NCBI RefSeq assembly: GCF_000317125.1
Contig: NC_019695.1
Span: 4,142,336 to 4,206,335 of the forward strand
Length of the DNA stretch: 64,000 bases
DNA from: Chroococcidiopsis thermalis PCC 7203
GTDB taxonomy: Bacteria > Cyanobacteriota > Cyanobacteriia > Cyanobacteriales > Chroococcidiopsidaceae
Direction of reading: 5' to 3'
In this document: positions 16,730 through 25,468 of the stretch, one piece after another
How the letters are laid out: each line of letters starts with the position of its first letter
How positions within the stretch are numbered: position 1 is the stretch's first letter
Program-made: the position numbers and the translations under genes
Notes under the pieces: model-generated
Database searches by the model: none
Seen by the model: only the letters and a program-made list of their open reading frames with translations
What the model was told of the DNA's origin: nothing

Positions 16730-16771
16730 GGAATTCGGAATTCGGAATTCCGAATTCGGAATTCCGAATTT
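16730..16771. repeat. GGAATTC/CGAATTC palindromic array
   Basis: GAATTCGGAATTCGG is followed by its complements CCGAATTCGG and AATTCCGAATT, so the stretch is self-complementary in several registers. It lies 20 bp after the DUF5132 stop and may act as a transcript-end structure. Confidence 0.7.
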
Positions 16772-16785
16772 GTAATTACTCTCTG

Positions 16786-16915
16786 CTTGGGTAAGGGCGG
16801 GTTTTGACTCCAGATTGACGCTGGGAACGGTGAATCTGCTTGCTAAACCTACTTGGGTAAGGGCGGGTTTTGACTCCAGATTGACGCTGGGAACGGTGAA
16901 TCTGCTTGCTAAACC
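16786..16915. repeat. 66-bp tandem duplication
   Basis: A unit starting CTTGGGTAAGGGCGGGTTTT at 16786 is repeated at 16852 with 64 identical bases. Each unit begins GGGCGGGTTT and ends CTGCTTGCTAAACC. A related single unit with full inverted ends GGGCGGGTTT / AAACCCGCCC lies at 19879-19937, so this is a short interspersed family duplicated here. Confidence 0.85.
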
Positions 16916-16964
16916 CCCCCCTACCACTCTTAATTCACAATCAATGACCAATGACCAATGACCA

Positions 16965-17168
16965 ATGACAAAACAAATAGAACAGTTTCATCAACTGGTA
17001 TTGCAAGACTCATCGCTTAAAGAAAAGCTGAAACAGTCGGGCGATCGCGAAAGTTTTTTAAATCTAGCAGTGGAACTAGGCAAACAGAACGGCTATAGCT
17101 TCACTTACAGCGAAGTCAAAGCATATATATCTCAAAATCTGCTGGCGATCGCCCAGCAGTTCTTATAA
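16965..17168 (+). CDS. Nif11-domain protein without core peptide
   Basis: The 67-residue product is a compact Nif11 domain: IEQFHQLVLQDSSLKEKLKQ, DRESFLNLAVELGKQNGYSF and TYSEVKAYI. Nif11 domains serve as leader sequences of RiPP precursors or as stand-alone proteins. Here the protein ends shortly after the domain (NLLAIAQQFL) with no GG cleavage site, no Cys, and no core peptide, and no RiPP modifying enzyme is in sight. The ATG lies inside an AATGACC heptamer run. It is probably a free-standing Nif11 protein of unknown role. Confidence 0.75.
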   Translation: MTKQIEQFHQLVLQDSSLKEKLKQSGDRESFLNLAVELGKQNGYSFTYSEVKAYISQNLLAIAQQFL

Positions 17169-17954
17169 ATGTCAGAGGTTGAGGGAGCGAATTTTTGGCA
17201 ATCCCTCAGCTTATCCTCCAAATATATTTGAAAGTCACAACTTTGCAAATTAAATAAATTGCAAACAATTAATAGTTATATTTCCTCACTTTATATAGTT
17301 CAAAAATTGACATCTAAAAATTTGGAAATCTGTCAATTTTTACCTCACCCTGTTTTACATAAGTTTAGATATTTCAGATAGTTTGTTCATAGATAAAGTC
17401 CAATTTGAAAAGTTTCAGGGGATTTAATACATTCGAGTTAAATCCTTGCAGGGCAAGAGATAGCAGCTTTTTTACATGTGTCTATAGAAGGATAATTATT
17501 TTTCTTTATTTGCACTTAACAAAAATTTTAGATTTTTCTAACGAGTTTATTGTACATTTAAAGTCAAGTGCATTTAGAGTTTCAAAGCTGCATCATTACC
17601 TTCGGGTCGATTGCAGTTTCTTAATTCATTCAAATATCCAATATCCAAATCAAGTGTCGCTCTAGTTGACGGTACTGAACAGCAATGGCAGTGCCTACTA
17701 TCTCGATTGAATAACCTGTTCTACAAGCTGAGAAATGAATTAAAGAGATGGCTGTTGCACAACATCAGCTTCTTGCTTAGGTGTGGTAATTGAAAACGGC
17801 TGTAGATAGGTTTGCCAAGAATTAAACTCGCCCTTACATGGAATGAGGTTGGGCTGGGTGTCGCTTGAAAAGCAGCCAAGCAATCTCCGCAGGATTAGGT
17901 ATGTGAGATTGCCCCATCCCCTCCAAAGCACAATAGACTTTTGGAGCCGGAATA
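17169..17954. other. intergenic region
   Basis: About 785 bp. Short frames exist on both strands but none has recognisable features or a start signal. The far right must hold the promoter of the calcium antiporter gene. Confidence 0.4.
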
Positions 17955-19115
17955 ATGTCAGTATCAACAAAACCAGACAGACCCACTGCGGGGAAAGTGG
18001 TGTCGCGCCGAACGATGTCACGCAAGGATGCGTTCTTGTTACGTATGCTTGTGTTCGTTCCTTTGGCACTGCTGTTTAGACAACTTGGTTTACCACCATT
18101 AGTTGTTTTTGCTACAGCAGGCTTAGCAATTATCCCTCTAGCAGCATGGATTGCTAACTTTACAGAGGCGATCGCTAACAAAATTGGTTCATTTCTAGGT
18201 GGTCTACTCAACGTCACCTTTGGGAACGTCACCGAAATAGTCGTCTCAATCGTTGCCCTGCAAGCGGGTATGGTTGAGGTGGTCAAAGCGAGTTTAATTG
18301 GCTCAATTATTGCTAACCTTTTATTAGGTCTAGGATTCGCATTTATCTTAGACGGCTTGAGCTTCAAAAGACTAGATTTTCAGCACAACATCAAACGAAC
18401 GACTGTAGCGCGGATCAATTCTGGTTCGCTCAATCTGGCAGTTGTATTTATTTTGATGCCTGTAGCGCTCAAGTTTACGACAAGTTCTAGCCATCAACTC
18501 GCCAATGCCAATCATTTTTCTTTTGTAGCATCCATACTGTTACTAGGCTTCTACGCCATGATGCTATTTTTCTCGATGAAGACTCATAGATTTATGTATG
18601 AGTTGGAGGAAGATGCCGAACCTGAGAGCTATGGTAGCGAAGCTACAGGACAAAAGTACGATCTGTGGATACATGTTGGTTTGCTCTTAGGTTTTACGGT
18701 TGCGCTGTTATTTGTCTCTGAAGTACTAGTTGATAGTTTGCAAGAAGCTGTCTCTAGTCTCGGTTTGACTAGTTTATTTACAGGTGTCATGCTACTGCCG
18801 ATTTTCGGTTCAGCAGTAGAAATTATTACCTGTGGTATGTGTGCCGCGAAGCAAAAAATCGATCTGTCTATTTCCATCGCCCTCGGTTCTAGCTTGCAGA
18901 TCGCCATGTTTGTAGCTCCAGCGTTAGTTCTAGCGGGACAAGCAATGGGGCAACCGATGAATCTAGCCTTTGATACATTTGCAGTTTTAGCAGTTGGTGT
19001 AGCTGTACTGATGACAAACTCAGTCAGTACGGATGGTAAGTCTAATTGGCTAGAGGGCGTGTTGTTGCTGATGACCTACACAATGCTATTAACAGCTTTT
19101 TACTTGCATGACTGA
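17955..19115 (+). CDS. cax: Ca2+/H+ antiporter, CaCA/Cax family
   Basis: The 386-residue membrane protein has two inverted repeats of the CaCA type. The first carries NVTFGNVTEIVVSI (GNxxE), the second PIFGSAVEIITCG. About eleven hydrophobic segments surround them, with an acidic loop (ELEEDAEPESYGS) in the middle, as in Vcx1/Cax proteins. It would export Ca2+ from the cytosol in exchange for protons. The N-terminus is basic and polar (MSVSTKPDRP). The PacL-type calcium ATPase at 19993 is its natural functional partner, although on the other strand. Confidence 0.92.
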   Translation: MSVSTKPDRPTAGKVVSRRTMSRKDAFLLRMLVFVPLALLFRQLGLPPLVVFATAGLAIIPLAAWIANFTEAIANKIGSFLGGLLNVTFGNVTEIVVSIVALQAGMVEVVKASLIGSIIANLLLGLGFAFILDGLSFKRLDFQHNIKRTTVARINSGSLNLAVVFILMPVALKFTTSSSHQLANANHFSFVASILLLGFYAMMLFFSMKTHRFMYELEEDAEPESYGSEATGQKYDLWIHVGLLLGFTVALLFVSEVLVDSLQEAVSSLGLTSLFTGVMLLPIFGSAVEIITCGMCAAKQKIDLSISIALGSSLQIAMFVAPALVLAGQAMGQPMNLAFDTFAVLAVGVAVLMTNSVSTDGKSNWLEGVLLLMTYTMLLTAFYLHD

Positions 19116-19227
19116 ATCAGGATTCGGTTATCAGTGACTGGTGATTAGTGACTAGACCAATAACTAATGAATCTAGCCACCAGCCACCAGCCACCAGCCA
19201 CTCACTACTCACTCTCAAGAGGTAATC

Positions 19228-19455
19228 ATGATCGAGCATCCAGACTTTTTTAACGTGCGTAAGACCGCGATCGCCCTTGCAGTTGGTCCCTTGGCTTTTC
19301 TGCTATTACTGATTGGAATTGATTTTTCCTCGCATCAGTGGCAAGTATGGCAAGCAGATCGCTCATGTATCAAAGTTGCAAGTTCTACTGGAGTCGTACA
19401 ACCCAGTGGAAATCATTGTTCGCCTAACCAGGTGCAGTATACGAGTCAAAAATAA
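19228..19455 (+). CDS. 75-residue single-pass membrane protein
   Basis: ATG follows AAGAGG at a good distance. The product has a short cytosolic start (MIEHPDFFNVRKT), one hydrophobic segment at ~14-30 (ALAVGPLAFLLLLIGID) and an exported tail with two Cys (SCIKVAS, GNHCSPN) that could form a disulfide. It lies 112 bp after the antiporter in the same direction, so it may be cotranscribed. No family recognised. Confidence 0.6.
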   Translation: MIEHPDFFNVRKTAIALAVGPLAFLLLLIGIDFSSHQWQVWQADRSCIKVASSTGVVQPSGNHCSPNQVQYTSQK

Positions 19456-19470
19456 CGAAATACACGCTCT

Positions 19471-19626
19471 GTAGGGGCGTACATCTGTGCGCCCCTACTT
19501 ACCTAAATCGAAAACTATGAACCATCAGTAGAGACGCACAATTTTGCGTCTCTATTTCGTGTCTCTATTTCGTGTCTCTACTGTGCTGTCTTTCACGAAA
19601 TCCCTCCCTGGGAAGCGGGAGGGATT
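19471..19626. repeat. three consecutive perfect hairpins
   Basis: Stem 1: GTAGGGGCG (19471-19479) with CGCCCCTAC (19490-19498). Stem 2: TAGAGACGCA (19529-19538) with TGCGTCTCTA (19545-19554), followed by a duplicated TTTCGTGTCTCTA. Stem 3: AATCCCTCCC (19599-19608) with GGGAGGGATT (19617-19626). They sit between convergent genes and could terminate both, but look more like clustered small repeats. Confidence 0.75.
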
Positions 19627-19878
19627 AAAGACGATCGCGGTTTTAAGAATATGCTCTGTGGCTGCTCAGTAAAGCGATGAGCTGAGTTACAGCCTCTCGC
19701 ATCCATTCAACTAGAGTAACGGCGATCGCCTCTCGCATCCATTCTGCGATCGCGGCGATCGCTAATTCCGCAATCCAGACCGCGATCGCTTCAACCAAAG
19801 TTTCAGTCACAAATGAGATTAACCAAGTCATAATCAGGGGTTAGGAGTTAGGGAATAGGGGTTAGCAGGAAATGGTAG

Positions 19879-19937
19879 GGGCGGGTTTTTTGAACATTCC
19901 TGTGAAAGAACAAACAATTCTGCGGTTAAACCCGCCC
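19879..19937. repeat. short element with 10-bp inverted ends
   Basis: GGGCGGGTTT at 19879-19888 and AAACCCGCCC at 19928-19937 bound a 59-bp element related to the units duplicated at 16786. It lies ~55 bp after the calcium ATPase stop. Direct repeats of AATGAGCAATGAC-type heptamers follow. Confidence 0.7.
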
Positions 19938-19992
19938 TTAAAGTGAGTTACAAACAAAAAATGAGCAATGACAAATGAGCAATGACCAATAA

Positions 19993-22854
19993 CTAACTAT
20001 GCTGCCGAGATCTTTGCCAACGGATGAATAGCTTCTCTAGCTCGATCCAAACAAATACCAAGGAACTGAAGCCGAAACAAATCAGCAGTTCTATGGGTGG
20101 TATGTAATGGGTGCTGAAGAAACTACGCAACGGTGGAACATAGATTAGCAGTAGTTGTAAAAGAGTGGTCAAGACGACTGAAATCAGAATATAGGGATTA
20201 GAGAACGGATCGACTTGAATCGCTAAGCGGGTGTTAGAACGAATCGCGATCGCGTGTCCCATTTGCGCTAGACAGAGGGTGGTAAATACCATTGTTTTCC
20301 AGCGGTCTGCGCTCAATCCACCGCCTTGAACTGCCTGGGAATGGTGATAAGCCCAAACCATCAGTATAATCGTCACGATGGCGAGGATAATCCCGATCCG
20401 AATCATGTACGAACCCAGTCCTCGCGCAAAGATATTTTCTTTGGGATTTTTGGGGGGTTGTTGCATGACAATTGGTCTACCTGGTTCGACAGCCAGAGCT
20501 AGCGCCGGAATTCCATCTGTCACTAAATTCATCCAGAGAATTTGCAACGGTGAAAGCGGTACTCCTCCCAGACCTAATAGCGGTGCTGAAGCAATAGTTA
20601 AAACCTCTCCTAAGTTACTACCTAGAATGTATCTAATAAAGCGACGGATGTTAATGTAAACAACTCGTCCTTCTTCTGTCGCCGAGACGATTGTAGAAAA
20701 GTTGTCGTCTAGCAACACCATATCGCTAGCTTCTTTACTGACATCCGTACCTGTAATACCCATTGCTACGCCAATATCTGCCTGTTTGAGGGCGGGAGCA
20801 TCGTTGACTCCATCCCCTGTCATGGCAACAATTTGGTTTTTGTGTTGTAGCGCTTGGACGATCTGTAATTTATGCTCTGGCGAGACGCGGGCGTAGACGC
20901 TGACGCGATCGACGTGTGCCTCAAGTTCTGGCATACTCAATTTTTCCAGCTCTCGCCCTGTCAGTACTAAATCTCCTGGGTGAGCAATCCCTAGATCCTC
21001 AGCTACTGCTTGAGCAGTCAGTTGGTGATCGCCTGTAATCATCACAGGACGGATACCAGCAGTACGGCACTTAGCCACGGCTTCGCGAACTTCGGGACGG
21101 GGTGCATCCAACATTCCCACTAAGCCCAACCAAGTTAAATCGTTCTCTGCGGTTTCTTCCGAACCCTCTGGGGGAATACTTGCAATTGCTTTGTAGGCAA
21201 AGCCCAGAACTCGTAACCCCTTACTGGCATACTGGTTGTTCCGGTCGAGGATGTTTAGCCGGATCTCGTCAGTCAGCGGTTTGATGCGATCGCCCGTTTG
21301 AATATGAGTGCAACGCTCTAAAGTCAGTTCGGGCGAACCTTTGGTGAACATCAAATAAGGATGGGCGGTGAGCGGTGAGGGATGAGAGGCGAGGAAGTTC
21401 ACTAAGTCCTCGTTTCTCACTTCACAGATCGTACTCATGCGCTTGCGTTCTGAGGAGAACGGAAACTCAGCAATTCGGGGAAACCAGCTCGATTGCTGGT
21501 CTTTTTCTAGCCCTGCTTTACCTGCTAAAGACAACAGCGCTCCTTCGGTCGGATCTCCAAGGATTGCCCACTCGCCTTTATCTCTTTGCAATATGGCATC
21601 GTTGCAAAGTACGCAAGCTAAGAGTAAGGCTTGCAGTTCCGGTTGGTCTGGCGCTGAGACGACTCGATCTTGGTGGCGAAACTCGCCAATGGGGTCGTAT
21701 CCTTCGCCCGTGACTCGCAGAGAGTTGCTAGCTGTTGCAACTGCCTGGACGACCATTTTATTTTGAGTCAGCGTCCCTGTTTTATCAGAGCAAATTGTGG
21801 TGACGCTACCAAGAGTTTCTACAGCTGGGAGTTTGCGGATCAGGGCGTTGCGCTTCACCATGCGTTGAGTTCCCAACGCCAGGGTAACGGTGATCACGGC
21901 AGGTAGCCCTTCGGGAACGACAGCAACCGCCATACTGAGCGAGACTTTCACGAGGTTCTCGAAATTACTCATGGTTGGCGTGTGGAGCATTCCTAATCCC
22001 ACCACCAACAGTACTAGAATCATCGCCCCCGTGACTAAGGTATTGCCCAGTTGCGCCATCCGTTTTTGTAACGGCGTGGGTTCGGCTTCTACCGATTGCA
22101 GTGCTGTAGCAATTTTCCCTAGTTCAGTCTTCATTCCCGTCCCCGTGACGAGGACTGTTCCTCGCCCTTGGACGACCTCCGTACCTTCGTAAACCATATT
22201 GACGCGATCGCCTAATACGGTATCATCTGGTAGTTGGAGCGTGGCTTGTTTATTGACGGCGTGAGCCTCTCCTGTCAAGGCGGCTTCCCGAATTTGCAGA
22301 TTTGCAACTTCTAAGAGGCGACCGTCAGCAGAAATCTTCACACCCGCTTCCAGTAACATTACGTCCCCTGGAACCAATTCTTTAGAATCGACTTCCACGG
22401 TTTTGCCGTCGCGCAGAACTCGCACTTTGGGCGAAGACAAGCCTTTTAAGGCAGCTAAAGCCTTTTCTGCGCGACTTTCTTGAATATATCCCAGCAACCC
22501 GTTCAGAACGACCACTACGCCAATCGCGATCGCGTCTTTAAACGGTATTTCTCCTGGTTGTTTCGTACCGAACACATCTAAAATTGCTGAAATGACAGCA
22601 ACTGCTATCAACATCAGCAACATGATGTTTTTGAATTGGTCTAGGAGTATTTCCCAACCACTACGTCCTCCTGTTTCCTGTAATTCGTTGAAACCGTAGC
22701 GTTGTAATCTTTCTTCAACTTCAGCGGAAGTTAAGCCGGAGGTGCGATCGCTCTGGAGAACATCTGTGGCTCTCTCAGCTTCCAGAGTATGCCAAGCGTA
22801 AGACTCTCCGGCAGGCTTAGCCACTGCTAAGTCTGTGCCAGTGCTTGAAGACAT
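19993..22854 (-). CDS. pacL: P2A-type Ca2+-transporting ATPase, PacL-like
   Basis: I start at ATG 22854 ([11 protein letters not shown]) because GAGAAG lies upstream; an in-frame TTG 15 nt earlier is less likely. The ~953-residue pump has the order of type IIA ATPases: cation ATPase N-terminal domain ([20 protein letters not shown]), [18 protein letters not shown] in M4 (site II Glu), [29 protein letters not shown] in M5, [13 protein letters not shown] in M6 and the C-terminal four-helix domain. These intramembrane residues are those that bind Ca2+ in SERCA and PacL. It would pump Ca2+ out of the cytosol, complementing the Cax antiporter next door. All signatures are intact. Confidence 0.92.
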   Translation of the reverse strand: MSSSTGTDLAVAKPAGESYAWHTLEAERATDVLQSDRTSGLTSAEVEERLQRYGFNELQETGGRSGWEILLDQFKNIMLLMLIAVAVISAILDVFGTKQPGEIPFKDAIAIGVVVVLNGLLGYIQESRAEKALAALKGLSSPKVRVLRDGKTVEVDSKELVPGDVMLLEAGVKISADGRLLEVANLQIREAALTGEAHAVNKQATLQLPDDTVLGDRVNMVYEGTEVVQGRGTVLVTGTGMKTELGKIATALQSVEAEPTPLQKRMAQLGNTLVTGAMILVLLVVGLGMLHTPTMSNFENLVKVSLSMAVAVVPEGLPAVITVTLALGTQRMVKRNALIRKLPAVETLGSVTTICSDKTGTLTQNKMVVQAVATASNSLRVTGEGYDPIGEFRHQDRVVSAPDQPELQALLLACVLCNDAILQRDKGEWAILGDPTEGALLSLAGKAGLEKDQQSSWFPRIAEFPFSSERKRMSTICEVRNEDLVNFLASHPSPLTAHPYLMFTKGSPELTLERCTHIQTGDRIKPLTDEIRLNILDRNNQYASKGLRVLGFAYKAIASIPPEGSEETAENDLTWLGLVGMLDAPRPEVREAVAKCRTAGIRPVMITGDHQLTAQAVAEDLGIAHPGDLVLTGRELEKLSMPELEAHVDRVSVYARVSPEHKLQIVQALQHKNQIVAMTGDGVNDAPALKQADIGVAMGITGTDVSKEASDMVLLDDNFSTIVSATEEGRVVYINIRRFIRYILGSNLGEVLTIASAPLLGLGGVPLSPLQILWMNLVTDGIPALALAVEPGRPIVMQQPPKNPKENIFARGLGSYMIRIGIILAIVTIILMVWAYHHSQAVQGGGLSADRWKTMVFTTLCLAQMGHAIAIRSNTRLAIQVDPFSNPYILISVVLTTLLQLLLIYVPPLRSFFSTHYIPPIELLICFGFSSLVFVWIELEKLFIRWQRSRQHS

Positions 22855-22995
22855 TATTTTACTTCTCAAAAACTCAGGAATGCTCTTATAACCTATATCA
22901 TTTAACTATATGCCTTGCATACCCTTAACATGGTTAAGTAGTGTGAACTTGGATGAACAAGAGTGAGTCGTGAAGGATTCTCATCTAATGACTCA

Positions 22996-23064
22996 CTACG
23001 TTTCTTGGGTGCTTGGCTGCATCGCCATAGAAACAAACTTATCAATTTGATAGATTTGCAACTT
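22996..23064 (-). pseudogene. fossil fragment of a DUF3102 gene
   Basis: On the minus strand the residues QIYQIDKF, then AMQPSTQET and a stop, match QIYQIDKFAPSAM and PSTSKQA of the DUF3102 protein at 13723-14772 with a short deletion between. At DNA level ~19 contiguous bases are identical around TATCAATTTGATAG. Nothing longer of the gene remains. Confidence 0.55.
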
Positions 23065-23094
23065 CACACAAATGCAAAGTTGCAAATCTATCAA
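23047..23094. repeat. 18-bp perfect inverted repeat
   Basis: TTGATAGATTTGCAACTT (23047-23064) pairs perfectly with its complement at 23077-23094 around a 12-nt loop. The left arm overlaps the DUF3102 fossil. It is ~190 bp upstream of the calcium ATPase start. The rest of 22855-23385 has no gene I can support. Confidence 0.8.
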
Positions 23095-23385
23095 CACGAG
23101 TTTGGAAACTAGAGAAAAACTGTGCTTACGGCTCCCCACTACTCATTGTAAAAAGTTACATTGATTACTATAAGTTAATGTAACGTTAGGTAAAACTGAA
23201 CATTTAAACCTTTTATGTTTTATTCGTAATACTTTACGATGAAAGATAACCTTTAATGCTTAGGAGATGGTATTTTTATATGCAAACCATTGGTTTAATT
23301 TAATAGCTGGCTCAGGTACGCATAGACATTAAATTTGGCTAGATTTCAGCGCTTGGCAAAAATTATAATCTGATTGAGAAGAGCT

Positions 23386-23607
23386 GTGGGAAAAAAAGAC
23401 GATCGGAACTACGTGCAAATCAGGGGTCATGTGCGAAAAGATGTAGCACGCCGCTTTAAGCAGTTTTGTTTAGATCGGGAAGTAGACTATAGTGAAGGAC
23501 TAGAAACAATTCTTAGTGCCTTTTTTACGACGGATACGCAAGTAACTAGCAGCGATCTCGATCGCCAAAACAATTCAACTCACTTTCACTGTTACGAACA
23601 GCATTGA
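23386..23607 (+). CDS. small ribbon-helix-helix-like protein
   Basis: I start at GTG 23386 (GKKDDRNYVQIRGHVRKDVA) because GAGAAG lies just upstream; a TTG 12 nt earlier is possible. The ~73-residue product has a short beta strand (YVQIRGHV), then two helices (KDVARRFKQFCLDRE, DYSEGLETILSAFF), the layout of ribbon-helix-helix DNA-binding proteins. The basic N-terminus and size fit a dimeric regulator. No partner toxin gene is adjacent. Moderate confidence in the fold, none in the target. Confidence 0.55.
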   Translation: MGKKDDRNYVQIRGHVRKDVARRFKQFCLDREVDYSEGLETILSAFFTTDTQVTSSDLDRQNNSTHFHCYEQH

Positions 23608-23958
23608 TAATTATCATTTATCATTTGTGAAAGACCAATCTTGTTATTGGTCATTTGCCATGTGAGATAAACTAATGACAGTCTTATGAGCATTTTATGA
23701 CTCTGTTGAGGGTTGGAATTACAAATTATTCTGTCTTTTGTTTCCTGTTCTTTTCAGAAAAAAGACTGCTAGCAGTTAGCACTTACTAAAAGCAAAACTT
23801 TGTAGAGCAAACATAAGAGGTGAAATGCTAAGAAGAGTAAAGATTGTTGCTATCATCTGCAATTTTGATGCACAGTAGTAACTATTACATGGTAGTGTAA
23901 AAACTACAAAACTGAAGATTACTAGACTGAAAACTATCAAGATATCACTCAAGTCAAT

Positions 23959-24105
23959 ATGCTCAAGCAAATCAAGAATGCAGCTTTAATTGCTGCGGGT
24001 ACACTCTGCGCGGGTATAGGTGTCATTGGTGTTTTATTACCTTTGATTCCTGGTACTCCCTTCTTATTAGTAGCAGCAGCTTGCTTCGGCGCGATCGAAC
24101 AGTAA
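23959..24105 (+). CDS. very short YbaN/DUF454-like membrane hairpin
   Basis: 48 codons from ATG 23959: basic start (MLKQIKN), a hydrophobic helix with AGTLCAGIGVIG, the family loop LPLIPGTPFL and a second helix ending CFGAIEQ. It is a close relative of the 60-residue protein at 6171 (same LPxxPGTPF, same helix length) and like it lacks the second half of DUF454 proteins. No clear ribosome binding site is seen, so it may be a remnant. 23608-23958 otherwise shows nothing. Confidence 0.55.
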   Translation: MLKQIKNAALIAAGTLCAGIGVIGVLLPLIPGTPFLLVAAACFGAIEQ

Positions 24106-24355
24106 ATTGAGTCAGTTGTCAGTTGTCAGCGTAGAGACGTTACATGTAACATCTGTACGAAGTTATCAGTTATCTCTCATCCTATTTTTGTAGGGGAGGG
24201 TTGAACTAAGTTACTTATTTGCTGTGAAGCTTTCGCTCGATGCACTCTTGTAAATCCCTCATTTCGGAAGGGCGAATTTAACTAGAATACCTGCACCTAG
24301 CAATTTTTTGGTAGACTCGCCCCTACAATTCCCTATTAGCAACGGGATTGATTCA

Positions 24356-25453
24356 ATGAGCAGAATAATTACATTTCTGGGCGATGGATCTAGAGAACGG
24401 ACAACGCTAGCAATTGCTACTGCAAAATGGTTTGCCCGACAAGGTAAAAGAGTTTTATTGGCTACCTATATTAATCCCAGTACGGAGCTACTTTTAGAAA
24501 CTTCTTTAAGTACGCATCCTCAAAGCGTTGAGAGTCATCTGCAAGTCGTACAGTTACAAACAACTGTACTGTTAGAACAGGCTTGGGATGAAGTCAAAAA
24601 ACTTGTTTCTACCTATTTACCAGATTCTTTTTCCGAACAAATCTATCCTGCCGAATTGATTATACTGCCTGGATTTGATAGTTTTTTAACTTTCAATGCC
24701 CTACGACAATACTATCAAAGTGGTAGCTATGATGTCATTATTTATAGCGATCGAGAAAATTTAGAGATACTGCGTATGCTAGGGATTCCTAGTGCTTTAG
24801 ATTGGTATTTTCGGCGCTTTCACCAAATATTTGCAGATCTAGATATTAGCGAGATTGCTAATTCAATTGGTGGTCCATTGGCTGCGGCAATTCTTCACGC
24901 TAATATCGATCGCCAGAAAATGCAAGAAGGACTGGCTCAAATTCAGCATTGGATCGAGCAAGGAGTGGCAGTGGTTAACGATGCAGGTCAGTTAACAGCC
25001 TATCTCGTGACTAACGATACACCAGAAGCGATCGCCGATACTCGCTGGTGCTGGGGCAGCGCCCAACAAATTAACCTCACTGTCAGTGGTGTTTTAGCGT
25101 ATCAAGATCGAGATTTGAGTAGAGAAGCTATACAGTCGGCTTTTACCCCATTAGCTGTCCATCATATCTCTACTTTGCAGGAGAGGAATTGGGAGGCAAT
25201 TATTCAAGAATTGCCAGATTTTAACGCTACTATTTCCGTGACACCGCCACTCAAAATCGATCTCGTTCAGCGCCAAGTTCACGTTTTTTTACCAGGATTT
25301 CATAAAAAACAAGTTAAGTTAACGCAGTCAGGTGCAGAAATAGTTATTGAAGCTGGCGACCAAAGGCGACAGATTGTTTTACCACCAGAGTTGAAAGGAA
25401 AATCTGTACAATCTGGTAAATTTGAGGAACCGTATTTAGTAATTTCTTTTTAA
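24356..25453 (+). CDS. Get3/ArsA-like protein with non-canonical P-loop and HSP20-like domain
   Basis: I start at ATG 24356; a TTG 48 nt earlier lies in a repeat. The 365-residue protein follows the ArsA/Get3 layout: P-loop strand, LAIATAKWFARQGKRVLLAT, switch regions, and at the C-terminus (~305-365) an alpha-crystallin-like domain (VHVFLPGFHKKQVKLTQSG) as in cyanobacterial ArsA homologues. The P-loop reads GDGSRERTT (residues 9-17) where active members have GKGGVGKTT: both the deviant Lys and the Walker Lys are replaced (Asp10, Arg15). ATP hydrolysis is therefore doubtful. Role could be membrane-protein or metal handling; not arsenite export, since no ArsB is near. 24106-24355 contains GTAGGGG/CGCCCCTAC repeats. 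Confidence 0.75.
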   Translation: MSRIITFLGDGSRERTTLAIATAKWFARQGKRVLLATYINPSTELLLETSLSTHPQSVESHLQVVQLQTTVLLEQAWDEVKKLVSTYLPDSFSEQIYPAELIILPGFDSFLTFNALRQYYQSGSYDVIIYSDRENLEILRMLGIPSALDWYFRRFHQIFADLDISEIANSIGGPLAAAILHANIDRQKMQEGLAQIQHWIEQGVAVVNDAGQLTAYLVTNDTPEAIADTRWCWGSAQQINLTVSGVLAYQDRDLSREAIQSAFTPLAVHHISTLQERNWEAIIQELPDFNATISVTPPLKIDLVQRQVHVFLPGFHKKQVKLTQSGAEIVIEAGDQRRQIVLPPELKGKSVQSGKFEEPYLVISF

Positions 25454-25468
25454 GCGCGATTCGTTGTG

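Noticed and set aside
16493-16951. 152-codon minus frame with a repeated 22-residue segment
   Set aside because: The protein repeat is only the translation of the 66-bp DNA duplication, and the frame runs antisense through the DUF5132-like gene.
13336-17582. Shared 15-mer AGTGCATTTAGAGTT at about 13338 and 17568
   Set aside because: A single 15-base match in AT-rich DNA of this length is near chance expectation and the flanks do not align.
17740-18069. Minus-strand frames over the start of the antiporter gene
   Set aside because: They run antisense through a well supported gene; the parts outside it have no recognisable domain.
19643-19831. 62-codon minus frame with repeated EWMREA segments
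   Set aside because: It is made of HIP1-type GCGATCGC units and a duplicated CCTCTCGCATCCATTC; no ribosome binding site. An expressed amphipathic peptide cannot be excluded, but support is too weak.
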